From positions 368,212 through 432,211 of the forward strand of contig NZ_LMPJ01000009.1 in the NCBI RefSeq assembly GCF_001424585.1: DNA of 64,000 bases, read 5' to 3'. Origin of the DNA: Chryseobacterium sp. Leaf180. Its GTDB lineage: Bacteria > Bacteroidota > Bacteroidia > Flavobacteriales > Weeksellaceae. Of this stretch, positions 25,641 to 34,381 are shown in pieces. Position numbers and translations under genes: made by a program. Below the pieces are notes generated by a model, which saw only the letters and a list, made by a program, of their open reading frames with translations, made no database searches and was not told the origin of the DNA. Numbering within the stretch: position 1 is the first letter of the stretch; every line of letters begins with the position of its first letter.

Positions 25641-26696
25641 TTAGTTTTCCAAATAATTTCTCCATTTTTTTACGGCATCTGCCATATCATGTGGCATTGA
25701 GCTTTCAAAATACAAATCCTGCTTTGTGGTAGGATGAATGAAGCCTAACGTATGAGCATGCAGCGCATGACGAGGCAGTATATCGAAAACATTTTTTATA
25801 AACTGCTTATACTTAGGAAGATTCACTCCGCGGAGAGGCGTATGACCTTCGTAGCGCTCATCATTAAAGAGTGTATGTCCTATGTGTTTAAAATGCGCGC
25901 GAATCTGATGCGTTCTTCCTGTTTCCAGTTTACATTCTACCCAGGTCATATATTTAAATCTTTCTAAAACCTTATAATGCGTCACGGCGTGCTTTCCCTG
26001 GCTGCCATCGGTGTATGTATGCATCTGCATCCTGTTTTTCGGGTGGCGGCCGATGTGACCGGTAATGGTGCCTTCGTCTTCTTTCATATTTCCCCAGACA
26101 AAAGCCCAGTATAATCGGCGTGTTTTCCTTTCAAAAAACTGTTTGGCAAGAAAACTTAGTGCATATTCATTTTTGGCTATCACTAAAAGTCCGCTCGTAT
26201 CTTTATCAATACGGTGAACCAAACCAACGCGGTCGAGATCAGATTTGGAACCGTTTTTTTCGAAATGAAAAGCTAACGCATTCACCAATGTTTTATCCCA
26301 GTTTCCGAAACCTGGATGCACAACCATTCCGGGTTCTTTGTCGACAACCACAAGATCATCATCTTCGTAGACAATATTCACTGGAATATCCTGCGGAACG
26401 ATAACATTCAGTCTTGGCGGATGCGCTAATAACAGCGAAATCTGATCGCCTGGCTTCACACGGTAGTTCTGCTTTACAATCTGTCCGTTTACAACTACAT
26501 TTCCGGCGCGGCAGGTTTGTGAAATTTTATTCCGTGAAGAATTCTGTCTGAAATTCTGAAGAAATTTATCAATTCTTAAAGGTTCCTGTTTTGGATCTAC
26601 CGTAATATTCACATGCTCGTACAGACCTTTATTTTCATCCATTTCGGCTTCGCCGGCTTCAGAAAACTCGTCAAATTCATCCTGTTCGTCTATCAT
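25641..26696 (-). CDS. rluD: RluD-type 23S rRNA pseudouridine synthase
   Basis: A 351-residue protein with an N-terminal acidic extension (about 1-25), an S4-like RNA-binding domain (LRIDKFLQN to VVNGQIVKQNYRVKPGD), and a RluA-family catalytic domain. The catalytic Asp lies in GLVHRIDKDTSGLLVIAKN near residue 168. LETGRTHQIRAHFKHIGH follows. RluD makes pseudouridines in helix 69 of 23S rRNA. Substrate assignment within the RluC/RluD group rests on overall pattern. Confidence 0.92.
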   Translation of the reverse strand: MIDEQDEFDEFSEAGEAEMDENKGLYEHVNITVDPKQEPLRIDKFLQNFRQNSSRNKISQTCRAGNVVVNGQIVKQNYRVKPGDQISLLLAHPPRLNVIVPQDIPVNIVYEDDDLVVVDKEPGMVVHPGFGNWDKTLVNALAFHFEKNGSKSDLDRVGLVHRIDKDTSGLLVIAKNEYALSFLAKQFFERKTRRLYWAFVWGNMKEDEGTITGHIGRHPKNRMQMHTYTDGSQGKHAVTHYKVLERFKYMTWVECKLETGRTHQIRAHFKHIGHTLFNDERYEGHTPLRGVNLPKYKQFIKNVFDILPRHALHAHTLGFIHPTTKQDLYFESSMPHDMADAVKKWRNYLEN

Positions 26697-26712
26697 GGCT
26701 GCTGTATATAAA

Positions 26713-26737
26713 AGGCTCCAACAGAAAGTTGAAGCCT
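26713..26737 (-). terminator. Possible terminator of the PASTA gene
   Basis: AGGCTCCAAC and GTTGAAGCCT form a stem with one mismatch and a five-base loop; T-rich sequence follows on the minus strand. It lies between the PASTA gene stop and the rluD start. Confidence 0.5.
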
Positions 26738-26768
26738 GATTTTATTTAAAATTATTATTCTTTTAAAA

Positions 26769-27869
26769 TTAATTAACCACTTTTTTGGCTTTTGGCTTAT
26801 CAGCAGTGGTTTTTGTTGCGTTATCGACAGACTTGACAGGAGTTTTCGTTATATCGGTTTTCGTTGCTGCCGGCGTTGTCTTAGCTGGTGTAGCAGCGGT
26901 TTTTGTCACGTCATTTTTCATTACCGTTGTCGTTTTTGTTATCACCGGAGACACTTTTGTCGCGTCTGCTTTAGGTACATCTTTTCTTGGTGCAGGAATG
27001 ACCGGCTCATTGATAGGTTCAGGAATTACCGGAACTTCTTCATACCGTATCGGCGCAAGCGTCGTATCAATTTTCATTCGGTACATCGAATTCAGCTGAT
27101 CAATTCTTAACCTCATCTCGGCTGGTGTTTTTTTACTTGCCCAAAGGTCAATCTGCATTCCCTGATCCCGCGCATCACCTGAAGCCGGATCCTGATAATA
27201 GACAATGTTAGAATCGTCCTGTCCTCCATCTTCATGCTCCACAACACCCACTTCAAAAAGATTTCTGCCAATCACCGCTTTCGCTTCACCTACTGTTAAT
27301 CCTACAAGATTTGGAATGACAATATTTCGCATAGGCCCGGAACCTACGACTACATCAATAACTGAGAACCGAGGAATTTTGGACCCAGGTTTTATAACAT
27401 TTCCTTTAAATAAAATTCTTAAAACCGCATCTTTTTGTATGCTCGGCTCAAAAATCGTATCGCCAACCTTCAAACCAACCTGATCCAAACGCTGAAATGC
27501 CAGACCAGAATATTTATTGATTACATCCGGAATCGCCACCGGAGCCCAGCTTTTAGGATTAACTTTAATGGTAATTGCACGCCCGTTTTTCACACGCGAA
27601 CCTGGCGACGGAGAAACCTGTAAAACCTGTAGCGGTCGGAATCTAGGATCATATTTAAAGCTGTCGACTTCATAATCGAGGCCAGCGTCATCTAAAATTC
27701 TTACCGCATCGTGAATAGATTTATTCACCACATTGGGCACAGGAATTTCCTGTCCGTGATTGGTATGATACTCCAGCCAGCGGAAAGTGAGATACACCAA
27801 ACCAATGAAAACGCCGATGGCGAGAAGAAGATTTGCAAGAACTTTCCAATTGAAAAGCGATTTAAGCAT
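26769..27869 (-). CDS. PASTA domain membrane protein
   Basis: A 366-residue protein from the ATG at 27869; upstream codons are excluded because a TATATTTG box lies there and the longer form would overlap the ddl promoter. One membrane helix (about 9-30) leads to three PASTA repeats (starting IPVPNVVNK, VAIPDVINK and IVIPNLVGL), a helical segment, and a low-complexity Lys/Thr/Pro/Ala tail. PASTA domains bind peptidoglycan fragments. No kinase domain is present, unlike PknB-type proteins. It is divergent from ddl, another cell-wall gene. Confidence 0.88.
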   Translation of the reverse strand: MLKSLFNWKVLANLLLAIGVFIGLVYLTFRWLEYHTNHGQEIPVPNVVNKSIHDAVRILDDAGLDYEVDSFKYDPRFRPLQVLQVSPSPGSRVKNGRAITIKVNPKSWAPVAIPDVINKYSGLAFQRLDQVGLKVGDTIFEPSIQKDAVLRILFKGNVIKPGSKIPRFSVIDVVVGSGPMRNIVIPNLVGLTVGEAKAVIGRNLFEVGVVEHEDGGQDDSNIVYYQDPASGDARDQGMQIDLWASKKTPAEMRLRIDQLNSMYRMKIDTTLAPIRYEEVPVIPEPINEPVIPAPRKDVPKADATKVSPVITKTTTVMKNDVTKTAATPAKTTPAATKTDITKTPVKSVDNATKTTADKPKAKKVVN

Positions 27870-27894
27870 AGTATAAAATACTTGAATTATACGG

Positions 27895-27902
27895 CAAATA
27901 TA
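27895..27902 (-). promoter_or_regulatory. -7 box of the PASTA gene
   Basis: Minus-strand TATATTTG, 25 bp before the ATG at 27869. It fixes that ATG as the likely start. Confidence 0.6.
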
Positions 27903-27994
27903 GCTATTAATTTTATATTGCACTTTTGGGCAGCAGAGAATTCGTGCGAGTTTCAAAAATTTTAAAATCAGCATTTCAGATGTTTTAAAATCAT

Positions 27995-28002
27995 TAAATT
28001 TG
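27995..28002 (+). promoter_or_regulatory. -7 box of ddl
   Basis: TAAATTTG, 21 bp before the ddl ATG at 28024. It overlaps the TTG of a longer reading, which is therefore unlikely. Confidence 0.6.
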
Positions 28003-28023
28003 CCCGTATCGATACCAAATTTT

Positions 28024-29010
28024 ATGAGCAAAAAACACGTAGCCGTGGTAATGGGCGGCTATTCTGACGAGTATAAAGTCTCGCTGAAAAGCGGTCAGCT
28101 GATTTTCGATTCGCTGGACCGCGATCTCTACCATGTCTACAAAGTCATTATTTTGAAAGACGAATGGTTTTTCCTAAGTGAAAATGATGAAAAAACAGCC
28201 ATTGATACAGGTGATTTTTCGGTAAATCTTGAAAACGGCGAAAAGCTCAAATTCGACGTCTGCTTTAATATCATTCACGGTTCGCCGGGCGAAAACGGAA
28301 TTCTGCAGGCATACTGGGACGCGATCGGACAAAAATATACCGGCTGCGACTTTTACCAGAGTGCGCTTACTTTTAATAAAAAAGACACGCTGGCTGTGCT
28401 TTCAAAATACGGAATTCCTTCTGCGAAAAGTATTTATTTAAGAAAAGGTGATGAGATCGACGAAGAAAATATCATCAGCGAACTGAGCCTGCCACTTTTC
28501 GTAAAACCCAACCAAAGCGGTTCTTCTCTCGGTATCTCGAAAGTAAAACAGCAGTCTGAACTGGCTTCTGCGATTGAAATTGCATTTAAAGAAGATGATG
28601 AAATATTAATTGAAAGTTTTCTCGACGGGATGGAAGTTTCTGTCGGTGTCATCGATTTTAAAGGCGAAACCATTGTTCTCGGCATTACGGAAATTGTTCC
28701 GCAAAACGAATTTTTTGATTACGAAGCCAAATACGAAGGCGCATCCGAGGAAATTACACCGGCCAGAATAGATGATGAAACAAGAATAAAAGTTGAAGAA
28801 ATTTCGAAAAAAGCATACGAATCTCTTGGCATGAGCGGATTTTCCCGCAGCGAATTTATCCTGATGAACGGGACGCCATATATGCTTGAAATGAATACCA
28901 ACCCGGGATTTTCTCCCGCGAGTATTCTTCCTCAACAGGCAAAAATCTACGGTATTTCTGTAAAAGATCTTTGCGGTAGTGAGGTTGAAAAGGCTTTAAA
29001 TAAAATTTAG
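28024..29010 (+). CDS. ddl: D-alanine--D-alanine ligase
   Basis: A 328-residue ATP-grasp enzyme joining two D-alanines for peptidoglycan. Visible: AVVMGGYSDEYKVSLKSG (N-terminal), FNIIHGSPGENG, LPLFVKPNQSGSSLGISKV (ATP loop), and the C-terminal LMNGTPYMLEMNTNPGFSP with metal ligands. The glutamate of the usual GGxSxExEVS motif is shifted here (SDEYKVS), a common Bacteroidota form. coaD follows by 60 bp. Confidence 0.95.
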   Translation: MSKKHVAVVMGGYSDEYKVSLKSGQLIFDSLDRDLYHVYKVIILKDEWFFLSENDEKTAIDTGDFSVNLENGEKLKFDVCFNIIHGSPGENGILQAYWDAIGQKYTGCDFYQSALTFNKKDTLAVLSKYGIPSAKSIYLRKGDEIDEENIISELSLPLFVKPNQSGSSLGISKVKQQSELASAIEIAFKEDDEILIESFLDGMEVSVGVIDFKGETIVLGITEIVPQNEFFDYEAKYEGASEEITPARIDDETRIKVEEISKKAYESLGMSGFSRSEFILMNGTPYMLEMNTNPGFSPASILPQQAKIYGISVKDLCGSEVEKALNKI

Positions 29011-29070
29011 AAATTCGAATTTTGGGTTTAAAGCTCTTCATTATAATTAATAACTTATAATTATCTACGC

Positions 29071-29541
29071 ATGAAAATTGCTGTTTTCCCCGGATCTTTT
29101 GACCCGATTACGCTTGGACACTACGATATTATAGAACGTGCGGCGGCACTTTTTGACAAAGTGATCATCGCCATAGGACAAAATTCGCAGAAAAAATATA
29201 TGTTCCCGATCGAGAAACGCATGGAATTTATCCAAAATTCTGTCGCAGAATTTCCGAATGTGGAAGTCGATTTTTTTGAAGGTTTAACCGTTGATTACTG
29301 TTTTGAAAAAAACGCGCAGTTTATCCTTCGCGGACTTAGAAATCCTGCCGATTTTGAATTTGAAAAAGCCATTGCACATACCAACCGCACTTTGGCGCAC
29401 CGCAAGCTGGAAACCGTTTTCCTTCTCACCTCTTCGGGGAAATCATTTATCAGCAGCAGTATTGTGCGCGAAATCATCAACCATGGCGGCGAATATGAGC
29501 TTCTTGTTCCGGATGCCGTTCGTGTTAAAAAAAAGAAATAG
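29071..29541 (+). CDS. coaD: Phosphopantetheine adenylyltransferase
   Basis: A 156-residue nucleotidyltransferase of the coenzyme A pathway, converting 4'-phosphopantetheine and ATP to dephospho-CoA. It has FPGSFDPITLGHYDII (the T/HxGH signature), a middle segment LRGLRNPADFEFE, and ISSSIVREI near the end (the ISSTxVRE equivalent). The length matches the family. Confidence 0.97.
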   Translation: MKIAVFPGSFDPITLGHYDIIERAAALFDKVIIAIGQNSQKKYMFPIEKRMEFIQNSVAEFPNVEVDFFEGLTVDYCFEKNAQFILRGLRNPADFEFEKAIAHTNRTLAHRKLETVFLLTSSGKSFISSSIVREIINHGGEYELLVPDAVRVKKKK

Positions 29542-29592
29542 GTATAGGTTTAGAAAATTTTTAACTACCAATTACCTATTACCCAAATAAAA

Positions 29593-30225
29593 ATGCACGA
29601 GCAGTTTAATTTTATCATTGAAGTTCTGGGCACGATTTCCTTTGCAATGTCGGGCAGTTTTGCGGCGATGCAGCGGCGACTTGATCCTTTCGGGGTTTTG
29701 ATTATTGCTTTTGTAACCTCTGTGGGCGGCGGAACGGTGAGAGATCTACTGCTGGATATTCCGGTTTTTTGGATGCATGATCTCCTCACCTGCGGACTTA
29801 TTCTCGCGACGAGTTTCTTCTCCATGATATTCAAATCGGTAGAAAAGAACTTCAAAGTCACGCTCTTTATTTTCGACAGTTTTGGGCTTGGTTTATTTAC
29901 CATTATCGGTATACAGAAAGGTCTTGGCGCCGGAATCCACCCTTTAATCTGCATCGGGCTGGGAACGATTACCGGTTGTTTTGGCGGTATCATCCGCGAT
30001 ATTCTTCTTAATAGAATTCCCCTCATTTTCAGGAAAGAAATCTATGCAAGCGCCTGCATCGTTGGAGGTGCAACGTTTTTACTGCTTACCAGTTACAGCG
30101 GACTTTCGCACACGATTATTCAGATTTTTACGATTTTGATGATTGTTTCCATCCGCACTTTAGCCGTAAAATACCACTGGCAGATGCCGAAATTTTATGG
30201 TTACGAGCAAAATTCTGAAATGTAA
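29593..30225 (+). CDS. TRIC-type channel family protein (UPF0126/YadS-like)
   Basis: A 210-residue polytopic inner-membrane protein with about seven helices and two repeated GGGxxRD motifs: VGGGTVRDLLL near residue 45 and FGGIIRDIL near residue 130. These mark the YadS/TRIC family, whose bacterial members form trimeric cation (potassium) channels; some bacterial members are linked to glycine uptake. It lies 51 bp after coaD, probably in the same transcript, and ends at a symmetric terminator. Confidence 0.9.
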   Translation: MHEQFNFIIEVLGTISFAMSGSFAAMQRRLDPFGVLIIAFVTSVGGGTVRDLLLDIPVFWMHDLLTCGLILATSFFSMIFKSVEKNFKVTLFIFDSFGLGLFTIIGIQKGLGAGIHPLICIGLGTITGCFGGIIRDILLNRIPLIFRKEIYASACIVGGATFLLLTSYSGLSHTIIQIFTILMIVSIRTLAVKYHWQMPKFYGYEQNSEM

Positions 30226-30240
30226 ATTTATTATAAAAAA

Positions 30241-30265
30241 AAGCCGCAAATAAAATCTGCGGCTT
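30241..30265. terminator. Bidirectional terminator
   Basis: AAGCCGCA (30241-30248) pairs with TGCGGCTT (30258-30265), with A residues before and T-rich sequence after, between two convergent genes. Confidence 0.85.
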
Positions 30266-30271
30266 CATATT

Positions 30272-30838
30272 TTAAAACTTCCCTCTGTTTCTCATATTGG
30301 GATTGTGAATGTGCTTCTGCATCGTCGGCATTTTCAGCTGGTCTTTCAGCATTTTGATCTGGTCGGTCATCATTCCGGCAGAATCGAGGCGTTTGGCTTC
30401 ATCCAGAAGTTTTTGTCCTTCCTGTCTTCTTCCTCTTGAGATCGCTCCTGCAGCAAGATTTAAAGTCGCCATTGCGCGGTCGTGTTTCATATTTAAACCA
30501 TAATCGAGCGCTTTTTTCATTAAAGGTTCCACTTTCGTCGGCTGATCCTGCGCCAGAACCAAACCCTGAAGATAATGGAAATATCCGTACTGGTTTTTGT
30601 GAAGCTGTGCTTTGTAATCAGTGATGTTATTTAGGAATTTTGAAGCTTTCAACATATCCTGCTTACGCAACTGCCAAAAAGCCAAAAGAATATTTTCATT
30701 TTTAAAAAAGAGAAAAATCGGGATCGCAGACAATAAAAAAACCACGATTCCCCAACCGAGATTTCTGGTAAAAAACATCATATAAAGTCCGCCTGCGATC
30801 AAAATTGCTGCGACTGCTATTTTTATGTACTTATTCAT
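30272..30838 (-). CDS. Membrane-anchored TPR-like protein, function unknown
   Basis: A 188-residue protein with two N-terminal hydrophobic segments (about 7-25 and 27-46). The soluble remainder reads as helical repeats (QLRKQDMLKASKFLNNI, YGYFHYLQGLVLAQDQ, ATLNLAAGAISRGRRQEGQ), in the manner of tetratricopeptide repeats. The C-terminus is basic with Met and Asn. A minus-strand TATCTTTA box near 30856-30863 is a likely promoter. No function can be assigned. Confidence 0.65.
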   Translation of the reverse strand: MNKYIKIAVAAILIAGGLYMMFFTRNLGWGIVVFLLSAIPIFLFFKNENILLAFWQLRKQDMLKASKFLNNITDYKAQLHKNQYGYFHYLQGLVLAQDQPTKVEPLMKKALDYGLNMKHDRAMATLNLAAGAISRGRRQEGQKLLDEAKRLDSAGMMTDQIKMLKDQLKMPTMQKHIHNPNMRNRGKF

Positions 30839-30916
30839 GCTAAATTTTCGAGGTGTAAAGATAATATTTTTCGGAGCTTTGCCGAAATGGATTAATTAAG
30901 AAAATATTAAATCAGA

Positions 30917-31414
30917 TTAAGCTCTCGGCAGCTTTCTTTCATACGTCTGAAAACAGTACCCATACTGATGTTTTTCGTCTTTTTCGTGACATTCTTCTGA
31001 AGTTTTTTCCCAGATTTTAAGATCAATTTTCGGGAAGAATGTATCAGCTTCGACAGATGCTTTTACCACAGTAACTTCTAAGCGGTCCGTAAGTTCCATG
31101 GTTTGTTCGTAGATATTTCCTCCGCCTATGATGGCAATGTTTTCATCTATTTTTTTGGCAAATTTTAAAGCTTCTTTAATGCTTCCGACAATTAAAATAC
31201 CTTCCTGAAACCAGTCTTTTTTGCGCGAAACCACAATATTGGTACGGTTAGCTAAAGGTTTTCCTATGCTCTCAAAAGTTTTGCGGCCCATAATAACCGG
31301 ATGGCCGGTGGTGATTTCTTTAAAATGCTTAAGATCGTTTGGAAGGTGCCAAAGCATTTGATTATCAGCTCCGATGCCGTTGTTCTCGCCCATCGCCACT
31401 ACAATTGTCGTCAT
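30917..31414 (-). CDS. folA: Dihydrofolate reductase
   Basis: A 165-residue enzyme reducing dihydrofolate with NADPH. Motifs are IVVAMGENNGIGADNQMLWHLPNDLKHF at the N-terminus (only its outline matters: GIG, W22-type Trp, and the acidic residue in NDLKHF), VIMGRKTFESIG, and IAIIGGGNIYEQ (NADPH loop). The length is typical of bacterial type I enzymes. A TAATTTTG box is 16 bp upstream. Confidence 0.96.
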   Translation of the reverse strand: MTTIVVAMGENNGIGADNQMLWHLPNDLKHFKEITTGHPVIMGRKTFESIGKPLANRTNIVVSRKKDWFQEGILIVGSIKEALKFAKKIDENIAIIGGGNIYEQTMELTDRLEVTVVKASVEADTFFPKIDLKIWEKTSEECHEKDEKHQYGYCFQTYERKLPRA

Positions 31415-31430
31415 TACTTTTGATTTTCGG

Positions 31431-31438
31431 CAAAATTA
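31431..31438 (-). promoter_or_regulatory. -7 box of folA
   Basis: Minus-strand TAATTTTG, 16 bp before the folA ATG. A plus-strand TATATTTA at 31451-31458 may serve divergent lemA. Confidence 0.5.
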
Positions 31439-31489
31439 GTACATAATTTGTATATTTACGTAGCACAAAAAATATTAAAAATTTAAACT

Positions 31490-32098
31490 ATGAAAAACAA
31501 AGGCTGTTTCAGCGCGGGCACGATTGGTATTGCACTTCTCGTAATTGTCGGAATTTTATTTTTCTGGGGGAAAAGCGGATACAATAATTTCGTTGCCAAA
31601 GAACAGATCGTGAATGAAAAATGGTCGAATGTACAGACGGTTTATCAGAAAAGAGCCAACCTCATCCCAAATCTTGAGCGTACTGTAAAGTCGTACTCGA
31701 AATTTGAGCAGGAAACTTTAACGCGTGTCATCGAAGCGAGATCTAAAGCAACTTCTATCAACATCGATCCGGCAAATCTTACTGAGCAGGATTTAGAGAG
31801 ATTTCAGGCGGCACAGGGGCAGTTATCCGGTGCTTTAAGCAGATTGATTGCAGTTGCAGAATCTTATCCAAACTTAAAAGCGGATCAGCAGTACATCAAT
31901 TTCCAGCGCGAATATATTGCGATAGAAAATAGCATCCGTACAGAAACCGTTTATTACAATGCTTCTGCGCGTGACTATAATACTACGATTAAGCAATTCC
32001 CAAATAACATCTTGGCCAACTTTACCAATTTTAAAGAAAAGCCATTGTTTAAAGCAGAAGCCGGAGCAGAAAAAGCACCTGATGTTTTCACAGAATAA
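31490..32098 (+). CDS. lemA: LemA family protein
   Basis: A 202-residue membrane-anchored protein with one N-terminal helix (about 12-27). The LemA core is clear: NNFVAKEQIVNEKWSNVQ, YQKRANLIPNLERTVKSY, and a later segment ending YYNASARDYN. LemA proteins form helical bundles at the membrane; their role is poorly known. Its stop abuts the ATG of the next gene, and the lemA-TPM-TPM order is recurrent in bacteria. Confidence 0.95.
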   Translation: MKNKGCFSAGTIGIALLVIVGILFFWGKSGYNNFVAKEQIVNEKWSNVQTVYQKRANLIPNLERTVKSYSKFEQETLTRVIEARSKATSINIDPANLTEQDLERFQAAQGQLSGALSRLIAVAESYPNLKADQQYINFQREYIAIENSIRTETVYYNASARDYNTTIKQFPNNILANFTNFKEKPLFKAEAGAEKAPDVFTE

Positions 32099-32527
32099 AT
32101 GAGCGGTTACCTTTCAGAAAAAGATGTCGCGTCGCTTGTTGACGCCATAAAATCTGCAGAAGAAAATTCTACAGGCGAGATTCGTGTGCATATCGACAGC
32201 AGCACGCACGAAAATCATGCGAAAGCGGCGTACGATATTTTCAATTCTCTTGAAATGACGAAAACCAGAGACCGGAATGCTGTTTTGTTTTATATCAATT
32301 TTAAAGCAAAATACCTAACGATCATTGGAGATGAAGGCATTCACAAAAAGGTTCAGCAAAGTTTCTGGGATCACCTTCACGATTTTATCACACGTGAATT
32401 TTCTAAAGGAAATTACGGCAAAGCCCTTAAAAGCGCAGTTTTGGAAACAGGCATTGAGCTTAAAAAATATTTTCCCGTAACGGGAAATCATCACAACGAA
32501 TTGCCCAATGAAGTTACTTTCAGCTAA
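32099..32527 (+). CDS. TPM domain protein (first copy)
   Basis: A 142-residue soluble protein consisting of one TPM (TLP18.3/Psb32/MOLO-1) domain: NSTGEIRVHIDSSTHENHAK, NAVLFYINFKAKYLTIIGD and ITREFSKGNYGKAL. It has no signal peptide or anchor, unlike the next gene. Plant homologues have phosphatase activity in photosystem repair; bacterial function is unclear. It abuts lemA and overlaps the next gene by 20 bp. Confidence 0.88.
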   Translation: MSGYLSEKDVASLVDAIKSAEENSTGEIRVHIDSSTHENHAKAAYDIFNSLEMTKTRDRNAVLFYINFKAKYLTIIGDEGIHKKVQQSFWDHLHDFITREFSKGNYGKALKSAVLETGIELKKYFPVTGNHHNELPNEVTFS

Positions 32528-33302
32528 ATATATTTTCTTTTTTTTCGCTCTTTTCTGCAGTATTTTTCTGCGGGCGCAGTATGCGATTCCGGAAAAACCT
32601 GCTGTACTTTATCCGGTTTACGATGAAGCCAATCTTCTTTCTGAACAGGAAAAAAGCAGTCTGAATGAGAAATTAATCAAGTTCGCAGATTCTACCTCTA
32701 CCGAAATTGAGGTGATCATCATTCCTTCTACAAAAGGTGAAGATGTAAATTATCTCGCGACGATGTTTGGTGAAAAATGGGGAATTGGCAAAAAAAATGT
32801 TGATAATGGCGTGGTTTTCCTGATCGCAAAAGACGACCGCACCATGTCGATACAGCAGGGCCGAGCGGTGGAACAATATCTTACAGCTTCCGTAGCAGGT
32901 CAGATTTTAGATTATATCGTGACACCAAATTTCAAAAAAGGTATGTGGTATAACGGCATCGAAGGCGGTACGAATGCGATTATGGAAGCCGTACAGGGAA
33001 AATTCAAGCCTCAGGTTACAAAAAAAAGCAGTAAAACCAATATTACCACTATTGTTATAATCTGCTGCGTGATTTTTATCATTTTGTATATGCTTTTTGG
33101 AAAAGGCGGTGATGACGACGATGGTGATTCTACTATTACCCGACGCGGAAGAAAAAGATATTCCGGGGGATTTTTCCCGTTTCCTTTCCCGGGAAGTTTT
33201 GGCGGTGGCGGATTTGGTGGCGGAAGTTCAGGCGGAGGCGGTTTTGGAGGATTCGGCGGAGGCGGAAGTTTCGGAGGCGGAGGCGCTTCGGGAGGCTGGT
33301 AA
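32508..33302 (+). CDS. TPM domain membrane protein with Gly-rich tail (second copy)
   Basis: A 264-residue protein: signal peptide (YIFFFFALFCSIFLRAQ), a periplasmic TPM domain (PVYDEANLLSEQEK, STEIEVIIIPSTKGEDVNYLA, NGVVFLIAKDDRTMSIQQG), a membrane helix (about 180-198), and a tail of Gly, Ser, Phe and Ala repeats ending GGGASGGW. This order is typical of YgcG-type proteins. With lemA and the first TPM gene it forms a tight operon. Confidence 0.92.
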   Translation: MKLLSAKYIFFFFALFCSIFLRAQYAIPEKPAVLYPVYDEANLLSEQEKSSLNEKLIKFADSTSTEIEVIIIPSTKGEDVNYLATMFGEKWGIGKKNVDNGVVFLIAKDDRTMSIQQGRAVEQYLTASVAGQILDYIVTPNFKKGMWYNGIEGGTNAIMEAVQGKFKPQVTKKSSKTNITTIVIICCVIFIILYMLFGKGGDDDDGDSTITRRGRKRYSGGFFPFPFPGSFGGGGFGGGSSGGGGFGGFGGGGSFGGGGASGGW

Positions 33303-33313
33303 AACTTATTACT

Positions 33314-33835
33314 ATGAATAAATCAAATCTGATCAAAAATTTCCCGCTGATTATCCTAATGCTCAGTTTTGGTTTATTTAAATCTCAAAATTCTGAAGCT
33401 TTATTTAATTTCCCAGGGTATGATGATATGATTGGAAAAACATTCTCCGTTGAACAATTTTCCAGTACAAACGATGAGAATTTTTCCTTTGAAAATCTTT
33501 CAGGAAAACCTACGGTTATTAATTTTTGGTCAACAATCTGCGAGCCGTGTATTGAAGAAATGCCACATCTCAACAATCTTTATCAGGAATTAAAAGATTC
33601 TGCGCACTTCATTGGCATAACATTTAGTACAAAAGAGAATGTAGAGAAATTCCTTCTGAAGCACAATTTTTTGTTGGATCTTATCACCAACGCCGATTAT
33701 AAATTAATTGAGCAAAACCGCATTACTCGTTTTCCGATGACGATAATTTTAGATAAAGATCAGAAGATCGCGTATGTTTTAGGTAAAGTGAATGCAGAAA
33801 ATGTTGAGCTTATCAAAAAGGAACTGAAGAAATAA
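33314..33835 (+). CDS. TlpA-like thioredoxin-fold protein
   Basis: A 173-residue exported protein with a signal segment (LIILMLSFGLFKS) and an AhpC/TSA-Redoxin type fold. The redox motif CEPC is at residues 76-79 in NFWSTICEPCIEEMP; the cis-Pro loop is in TRFPMTIIL. It is probably a periplasmic thiol-disulfide oxidoreductase. It follows the TPM gene by 11 bp, so it may share its transcript. Confidence 0.88.
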   Translation: MNKSNLIKNFPLIILMLSFGLFKSQNSEALFNFPGYDDMIGKTFSVEQFSSTNDENFSFENLSGKPTVINFWSTICEPCIEEMPHLNNLYQELKDSAHFIGITFSTKENVEKFLLKHNFLLDLITNADYKLIEQNRITRFPMTIILDKDQKIAYVLGKVNAENVELIKKELKK

Positions 33836-33856
33836 ATTCTTCAAACCCCAAAAAGT

Positions 33857-34381
33857 ATGAAGAAAACCCTTACTGTTTTTGCACATCCGTATCTTGAGCA
33901 TTCCAATTCAAATGTAGAATTGATCAACTTTTACGTGCGCCATCAGCATTATACACTGCGCGATCTGTACGAAGAATATCCCGATTTTCATATTGCCGCA
34001 TTCCGCGAGCGGAAAAGAATTAAAAATTACGACCGTTTTATTTTCCAGTTTCCATTGATCTGGTTCGGAATGCCACCGTTACTAAGACTTTGGATCGATG
34101 AAGTTTTCGACCGGAACTGGCTCAATGAAGGCGAAGAAAATCCACTCGAAGGAAAGGAAGTTTTTATCGTCGTGACGACTGGCGGAAAAGAACGCTCATA
34201 TAGTCGCGAAGGCACCTATCATTATACAGTAGAAGAATTAATAAGCGGCCTCATCGTTTCATTAAAAGTTTTTAAAGCCGTTATTAAAGAGATCGTGATT
34301 GTTTACGATGCAAATAAACTGACGAAAAAAGAAATCATCAGGCAAAAACAGCGATTTGCCCAATTACTAAACCAAGAATAA
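33857..34381 (+). CDS. KefF-like NAD(P)H oxidoreductase
   Basis: A 174-residue flavodoxin-fold protein: TVFAHPYLEHSNSN (FMN phosphate loop), RFIFQFPLIWFGMPPLLRLWID (outline of the quinone-reductase core), and VVTTGGKERSYS. It belongs to the KefF/MdaB group. KefF binds and activates KefC. The stop TAA is followed at once by the ATG of a KefC-like antiporter, so an ancillary subunit role is strongly suggested by context. Confidence 0.88.
   Translation: MKKTLTVFAHPYLEHSNSNVELINFYVRHQHYTLRDLYEEYPDFHIAAFRERKRIKNYDRFIFQFPLIWFGMPPLLRLWIDEVFDRNWLNEGEENPLEGKEVFIVVTTGGKERSYSREGTYHYTVEELISGLIVSLKVFKAVIKEIVIVYDANKLTKKEIIRQKQRFAQLLNQE

Noticed and set aside
27870-28031. 54-residue N-terminal extension of the PASTA protein
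   Set aside because: It covers its own TATATTTG box and overlaps the ddl promoter and start; the ATG at 27869 gives a normal membrane anchor.
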